Below the pieces are notes generated by a model, which was given only the letters and a program-made list of their open reading frames with translations, did not search any database and was not told the DNA's origin. Made by a program: the position numbers and the translations under genes. 18,752 nucleotides of DNA from positions 1 through 18,752 of the forward strand of contig CAZRLO010000053.1 of the NCBI GenBank assembly GCA_964600965.1, read 5' to 3'. Below are positions 14,231 to 18,752 of this stretch, piece by piece. Origin of the DNA: UBA5972 sp964600965. GTDB taxonomy: Bacteria; Pseudomonadota; Alphaproteobacteria; Rhodobacterales; Rhodobacteraceae. Positions within the stretch are counted from its first letter, which is position 1. Each line of letters opens with the position of its first letter.

Positions 14231-16300
14231 ATGTTAGAGCGGTTCCGGCAATCCAGTTTCCAGCAATTCATCGCGCTCATGATCGTATTTTTTCTGCTGT
14301 ACAACTTTGTGGGGCCGTCGGAAAACAAGAGCCTGAACCTGTTTTGGCGGCTGCCCTCGCTGATTGCGTGGCTTCCGCAATGGCTGACCGACGGCATCAG
14401 TTATGTCATGTTCGACTGGATAACCGTCGATGTCTACAATCCGGCTCTTGAGGAAAACGAAGAGATTTCCGTGATCAAAGAGATCACCAGATCCCTTTCC
14501 TGGTTCATCCTGTTCTTCATCCAGACCATTCGCGAATTTCTGGTTGGCGGCGTCAAGACCATCGTGACGTTCACCGACTGGAGCTACGTGCGTGACAATC
14601 CGTGGGCAAGGCTTCCCGGTCTGCCGTGGACCGTCGTTCTTGGCGGCGCGGTGCTGCTTGGCTACAACCTCGGCGGCAAGGCACTTGCGGCCCTTGTCGG
14701 GCTGTCGCTGGCCTATATCTCCATATTCGGGCAATGGGAACCGGCGATGAAAACCGTATCGCTGGTGCTGGTGGCCGCGCCGGTATCCGTGATGATCGGT
14801 CTGTTCTTCGGGATTGTGGCATACCGAAATCGCTCTTTCGAGGCGACGATCATGCCGTTTCTGAACATTGCGCAAACGATGCCGCAGTTTTCCTATCTGG
14901 TGCCGATGACGGTTCTGTTCGGTCTGGGCGATCATGCGGCGGCTCTGGCAATCGTGGTTTACGCGACCCCGCCCATGATCCGGTTGACGATCCTTGGGCT
15001 CAAGGGCGTTTCGCCGGAGGTCGTCGAAGCCGGACTCATGAGCGGCTGCACCGCCTTTCAGTTGATGTTCCGCGTCATGTTGCCGACGGCCCGTCAGAAC
15101 ATTCTGGTCGGCGTCAACCAGGTCATCATGCAATGTCTTGCGATGGTCGTGATTGCCGCGCTTATCGGTGCGCAGGGCCTGGGCGATGATCTGCTCAAGG
15201 CGCTGAACGGACTGCGGATTGGCAAGGCGCTGGAACTCGGTATCTGTATCGTGCTGATCGCGATCGTTCTGGACCGGCTTTCGCTTGCCTGGGCCAACAA
15301 GCCGATCGACTATTTTGCCGATCTGTCCTTTGCCGAACGCCACCGGAACAAATTCATCCTGGCCGGTATCTTCGTTGGCGGCATTGCGCTGGCGTTCGTT
15401 GGCAAACTGATTTTTCAGGGCGGAACCAACTACCTGTTCCTCGTCCCGACCAACAAGGGCATCACCACCGAACTGTTCTGGCAGTCGGGCGTCGACTGGA
15501 TGGTCACGAATTGGTACACGCCGCTGCATGGTTTCAAGGTATGGATGATTGAAACCGTGCTGCTGCCAATGAAGAGATCCTATCTTGGCATGCCGGTGAT
15601 TTCGACATTCACGCTGGTCATGGGGATCGGATATTTGATCGGCGGCATTCGCTCTGCCCTGGTCGTTGGCGGTTTCCTGTTGTTCATTTCGCTGACCACG
15701 TGGTGGGATCGGGCGCTGATCACCGCATACCTCGTATCCATTTCGGTCATCGTCGCCGGATCGCTCGGCTTCGTGATCGGTGTCCTGGCGGCGCAGAACC
15801 CGCGCGCCTCCAAAACGGTGTTGGTGATCTGCGACACGCTGCAAACCTTCCCGTCGTTCATCTACCTCATTCCCGCGATCATGCTGTTCAACGTTTCGGA
15901 CACTGCGGTTTTGATTGCGATCACGCCCTACGCGATGATCCCTGCGATGCGGTACACCATTCAGGGTCTGAAAAATGTTCCGCCGGAATTGCATGAGGCC
16001 GGATCGATGTCGGGCGTCAGCCGTTTGCAAAGGTTGTTCCTGATCGAACTGCCGCTGGCATTCCCGCATATCGTGCTGGGGATCAATCAAACCGTGATGT
16101 TTGCGCTTGCCATGGTGATTATCGGCGCGATGATCGGCACCGACGATCTGGGCCAGTTGATCCTGGGCTCGCTGTCCGACAGCAATGGCATCGGGAACGG
16201 TCTGATCCTTGGGCTTTGTGTGGCCTTCATCGGGTTGGCGATCGACCATCTGCTCAACAAATGGTCGGTCAAACGCAAAGCAGCGCTTGGGCTGGCCTGA
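14231..16300 (+). CDS. tmoW: Double-domain ABC permease for TMAO/betaine (TmoW-like)
   Basis: This 689-residue inner-membrane protein contains two ProW-type permease domains in one chain. Each has its own EAA loop for ATPase docking: EVVEAGLMSGCTAF at about residue 263 and ELHEAGSMSGVSRL at about residue 586. A single N-terminal membrane helix (about 12-28) precedes a hydrophilic stretch before the first domain. The second domain begins near 480 after a linker with further hydrophobic segments. The fused, two-domain layout removes the need for a homodimer and fits TmoW. ProW/OpuAB are single-domain. The start lies two bases after the ATPase stop and no other permease gene is present. Confidence 0.88.
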   Translation: MLERFRQSSFQQFIALMIVFFLLYNFVGPSENKSLNLFWRLPSLIAWLPQWLTDGISYVMFDWITVDVYNPALEENEEISVIKEITRSLSWFILFFIQTIREFLVGGVKTIVTFTDWSYVRDNPWARLPGLPWTVVLGGAVLLGYNLGGKALAALVGLSLAYISIFGQWEPAMKTVSLVLVAAPVSVMIGLFFGIVAYRNRSFEATIMPFLNIAQTMPQFSYLVPMTVLFGLGDHAAALAIVVYATPPMIRLTILGLKGVSPEVVEAGLMSGCTAFQLMFRVMLPTARQNILVGVNQVIMQCLAMVVIAALIGAQGLGDDLLKALNGLRIGKALELGICIVLIAIVLDRLSLAWANKPIDYFADLSFAERHRNKFILAGIFVGGIALAFVGKLIFQGGTNYLFLVPTNKGITTELFWQSGVDWMVTNWYTPLHGFKVWMIETVLLPMKRSYLGMPVISTFTLVMGIGYLIGGIRSALVVGGFLLFISLTTWWDRALITAYLVSISVIVAGSLGFVIGVLAAQNPRASKTVLVICDTLQTFPSFIYLIPAIMLFNVSDTAVLIAITPYAMIPAMRYTIQGLKNVPPELHEAGSMSGVSRLQRLFLIELPLAFPHIVLGINQTVMFALAMVIIGAMIGTDDLGQLILGSLSDSNGIGNGLILGLCVAFIGLAIDHLLNKWSVKRKAALGLA

Positions 16301-16321
16301 TGTCCGGTTACCCCAATCCCG

Positions 16322-16382
16322 ACGCGCGAGATACGTTCAGCGAAGCGAAGTTTGCCGGATTTTCCGGCAAGCCTTCGCGCGT
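16322..16382. repeat. Large nested inverted repeat before tdm
   Basis: ACGCGCGA (16322-16329) pairs with TCGCGCGT (16375-16382), and inside it TTGCCGGA (16352-16359) pairs with TCCGGCAA (16363-16370) around TTT. It fills the 115-bp gap between tmoW and the Tdm gene. There is no T-run, so termination is doubtful. It may be a REP-like repeat or an mRNA structure that sets the level of Tdm relative to the transporter. Confidence 0.6.
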
Positions 16383-16415
16383 TTAACCCGCCTCTCAACC
16401 CAGGTTCCTTGGCAC

Positions 16416-18752
16416 ATGACAATTCACCAGAAATTCGAAACCTCGACAGCGCGGCGCGGCATCATCTCGCCCGGATTGCCGATCCTGCCGCATGGCACCG
16501 AACGATATCCCATCCGGGGCGGCGGATCCCGCGCGGTCAAAATCGAAAAGGGCGACGAGATTTCGATCCTCGACCGCGAAGGGTTGCAACCGGTCGAACT
16601 GGTATTCTTTGCGCCCGACGGGACGTCCGATGCCGCGATGATCGGGGCAAGGGGTGGGCGCGATCCAAAGGGCCTGCAAACCGCGCTTTCGACCCATCCC
16701 ACCGGGCTGAAAGTTCTCAAGGCCCTGAAAGCCGCGAATTTCGACATTGGTCGTGCCGATGGGGCGTTGATATTCCCCGAAGGCTCCAAAGCCGGCGAGA
16801 CCGCCGATTTCCACGCCAGCCACGAGGGGCTGTTGATCGTCTGCGCGGCGGGCGGACCGATGGACCCGCATGCTCAGAACGTTCCAACGGAAATCGTGCT
16901 TTATGTTCGCCGCGCGAACCCTTCGCAGGGCAAGGGCGGCATCGGCCCGGCGGCACCGGTGGCCGATCCGTTGCAGGACTACAATATCCAGCCGGGCAAC
17001 GCCAAAGCCTACGAGGTTCGCAAGGGCCAGTATATTCAGATCATGGATGTGCAAGGGCGCGAATGCACGGATTTCCAGACCTTTTCGATGGCCGAGCTCG
17101 ACAAGGGGATCGAGCGCGACATCAACATGACCACGACGCGGTCGCTGACCGGATGCATCTACCCGGTGCCGGGCATCATGTCGAAATTCTGGAGCGTCGA
17201 TCAGGAGCCGTTGTTCGAAATCGTGCAGGATACCTGCGGGCGGCACGATGCCTATGGTCTGTCGTGCTATCCGCGTTATTACGACGACGCGGGCTATCCC
17301 GGCCATGTGAATTGCAGCGACAACATCAACCGGGAATTTGCACAGTGGGACATCCGGCCACGCGTCGGCTGGCCTTCGATCAATTTCTTTTTCAACACGA
17401 TGATCGACGATCATCATGTGCTCAGCATCGATGATCCGTGGTCGCGTCCCGGCGATTACGTGATGCTGCGTGCGCTGACGGATATTGTTTGCGTATCGAC
17501 GGCCTGCCCGTGCGATATCGATGCGACCAACGCCTGGAACCCGACCGACATTCAGGTCCGGGTTTACAAGGATACCGAAGACTTCAAACCCTCAGCGGGA
17601 TTTCGAAAAAATGTGGAGGCGGATGTGGAGCCGACCAAAGAAACCGGATTTCACAAGTGCTTTGCCAAGCATACCCGTGAATTCGTTGAATATAACGGCT
17701 ATTGGCTGGCCAACCAGATGTCCAACCACGGCGCCATCGCCGAATACTGGGCGGCGCGCGAAAAAGCCGTCGTGATGGACCTGTCGCCGTTGCGCAAGTA
17801 CGAAATCACGGGCCCGGACGCGGCCGAGCTGGTGCAGATGTGCGTGACCCGCAACATTAGGAAACTGGCCGTTGGTGGCATCGTCTATACGGCCATGTGC
17901 TACGAGCATGGCGGCATGATCGACGATGGCACGGTTTTCCGGCTGGGAGAGTATAATTTCCGCTGGATCGGTGGCTGTGACAGTTCGGGCAAATGGCTGC
18001 GCGATCAGGCCGAGAAACACGGGATGAATGCCTGGGTGCGGTGCTCGACCGACCATCACCACAACATCGCCGTTCAGGGGCCTCTTTCGCGGGACATTCT
18101 GAAACAGGTGCTGTGGACGCCCCCCACCCATTCGACGGTCGAGGATCTGGCCTGGTTCCGGTTCACCACCGCGCGTCTGGGCGATATTCAGGGCACGCCC
18201 GTCGTTCTCAGCCGCACGGGGTATTCGGGCGAGCTGGGATACGAAGTGTTTTGCCACCCGGATGCCGCCGAAGAGGTCTTCGACGCCATCTGGAAAGTGG
18301 GCGAACCCATGGGCATGGTGCCGCTGGGACTGGCGGCGCTCGACATGTTGCGCATCGAATCCGGTCTGGTCTTCGCAGGCTACGAGTTTTCCGATCAGAC
18401 CAATCCTTTCGAGGCGGGGATCGGCTTTACCGTGCCGCTCAAGACGCAGGAAGACGATTTCATCGGACGCGCGGCGATCGAGGAGCGCAAGGCTCACCCC
18501 AAGGAAAAGCTGGTCGGGCTGGATATCGAGGGCGGCCTGATCCCGGTTCACGGCGATTGCGTGCGGATCGGCAAGGCACAGATCGGGGTCGTCACCTCGG
18601 CCATGAAATCACCTTGGCTTGGCAAGACCATCGCGCTGGCGCGGCTTGACGTGACTCACGCGGAACCCGGAACGGCCGTTGAAATCGGCCAATTGGACGG
18701 TGAACAGAAACGTCTGGCAGCGACCGTTACCACATTCCCGCATTTCGACCCG
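16416..18752 (+). CDS. tdm: Trimethylamine N-oxide demethylase-like DUF1989-GcvT fusion (Tdm), 3' end outside window
   Basis: At least 779 residues are encoded; the stop lies just beyond the window. Tdm cleaves TMAO to dimethylamine and formaldehyde, with tetrahydrofolate available to take the C1 unit. Residues 189-400 are DUF1989 (VRKGQYIQIMDVQGRECTDF, DTCGRHD, ACPCDID). Cys284, Cys300 and Cys364 are spaced 16 and 64, the spacing I recall for the zinc cysteines of Methylocella Tdm (263, 279, 343). Residues from about 440 onward form a GcvT folate domain with GGMIDDG (Asp503/504). Residues 1-185 resemble a degenerate second DUF1989 start. The ATG at 16416 follows a structured gap after tmoW; no strong ribosome binding site is visible. 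The transporter context supports the call. Confidence 0.9.
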   Translation, partial: MTIHQKFETSTARRGIISPGLPILPHGTERYPIRGGGSRAVKIEKGDEISILDREGLQPVELVFFAPDGTSDAAMIGARGGRDPKGLQTALSTHPTGLKVLKALKAANFDIGRADGALIFPEGSKAGETADFHASHEGLLIVCAAGGPMDPHAQNVPTEIVLYVRRANPSQGKGGIGPAAPVADPLQDYNIQPGNAKAYEVRKGQYIQIMDVQGRECTDFQTFSMAELDKGIERDINMTTTRSLTGCIYPVPGIMSKFWSVDQEPLFEIVQDTCGRHDAYGLSCYPRYYDDAGYPGHVNCSDNINREFAQWDIRPRVGWPSINFFFNTMIDDHHVLSIDDPWSRPGDYVMLRALTDIVCVSTACPCDIDATNAWNPTDIQVRVYKDTEDFKPSAGFRKNVEADVEPTKETGFHKCFAKHTREFVEYNGYWLANQMSNHGAIAEYWAAREKAVVMDLSPLRKYEITGPDAAELVQMCVTRNIRKLAVGGIVYTAMCYEHGGMIDDGTVFRLGEYNFRWIGGCDSSGKWLRDQAEKHGMNAWVRCSTDHHHNIAVQGPLSRDILKQVLWTPPTHSTVEDLAWFRFTTARLGDIQGTPVVLSRTGYSGELGYEVFCHPDAAEEVFDAIWKVGEPMGMVPLGLAALDMLRIESGLVFAGYEFSDQTNPFEAGIGFTVPLKTQEDDFIGRAAIEERKAHPKEKLVGLDIEGGLIPVHGDCVRIGKAQIGVVTSAMKSPWLGKTIALARLDVTHAEPGTAVEIGQLDGEQKRLAATVTTFPHFDP

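Noticed and set aside
14234..16249. Open frame of 671 codons on the minus strand across tmoW
   Set aside because: It mirrors the permease gene; its product is rich in Arg, Gln, His and Asp with no fold signature. It is a shadow of a hydrophobic protein's codons.
12062..16300. Plain glycine betaine/proline osmoprotectant transporter (OpuA/ProU)
   Set aside because: It is possible by family, but the fused double permease and the adjacent Tdm gene fit the TMAO transporter better; it is kept as the alternative.

Overview
The window looks like the chromosome of an alphaproteobacterium, most likely a marine Rhodobacterales/Roseobacter-type bacterium or a relative. The supports are a moderately high G+C content, tightly packed co-directional operons, AAGGAGG-type ribosome binding sites and gene content shared with marine methylated-amine users. 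No RNA genes, insertion sequences or CRISPR arrays were seen.

Layout. Left edge (1-653, minus strand): the N-terminal part of a SoxB/MgdA-type flavoprotein subunit (sarcosine oxidase beta or N-methylglutamate dehydrogenase). Diverging from it (730-2452, plus): a GlxA/GbdR-type regulator (DJ-1/PfpI-like domain plus AraC HTH) and a class I glutamine amidotransferase-like enzyme. Next (2621-3310, minus): a GntR/FCD regulator with a GTG start. Then a long plus-strand operon (3485-11579): a DAO-family FAD oxidoreductase, a glutamine-synthetase-family ligase, and the three separate parts of a glutamate-synthase-like enzyme (class II amidotransferase, GXGXG protein, FMN/Fe-S synthase; MgsABC/GlxBCD architecture). 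These are followed by a small unrecognised protein, a nitrilase-superfamily amidase and an unrecognised 196-residue protein. After a 482-bp control region comes a second operon (12062-18752): an OpuAC-like periplasmic binding protein, an ABC ATPase, a double-domain permease and a DUF1989-GcvT fusion. These four match TmoX, TmoV, TmoW and trimethylamine N-oxide demethylase (Tdm). The three DUF1989 cysteines in the last protein keep the spacing I recall for the zinc cysteines of the Methylocella Tdm.

How it fits together (inference). TmoXVW imports TMAO, and Tdm splits it into dimethylamine and a C1 unit. After dimethylamine is demethylated elsewhere, the ligase would link methylamine to glutamate and MgsABC would convert the gamma-glutamylamide to N-methylglutamate. 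A flavoprotein, either the SoxB/MgdA-type complex or the single-subunit FAD oxidoreductase, would then release glutamate. The amidotransferase and nitrilase could recycle gamma-glutamyl or omega-amide by-products. Tmm (TMA monooxygenase) and the Dmm dimethylamine monooxygenase are not in the window.

The most striking non-coding signal is an array of six ACCAA motifs (11778-11900) upstream of tmoX, spaced mostly by one or two helical turns. A matching tandem pair with the same 11-bp period lies between the GntR gene and the FAD-oxidoreductase operon. This suggests one regulator controls both operons. Two related palindromic elements lie in gaps of the first operon, and strong stem-loops lie after tmoX and before tdm.
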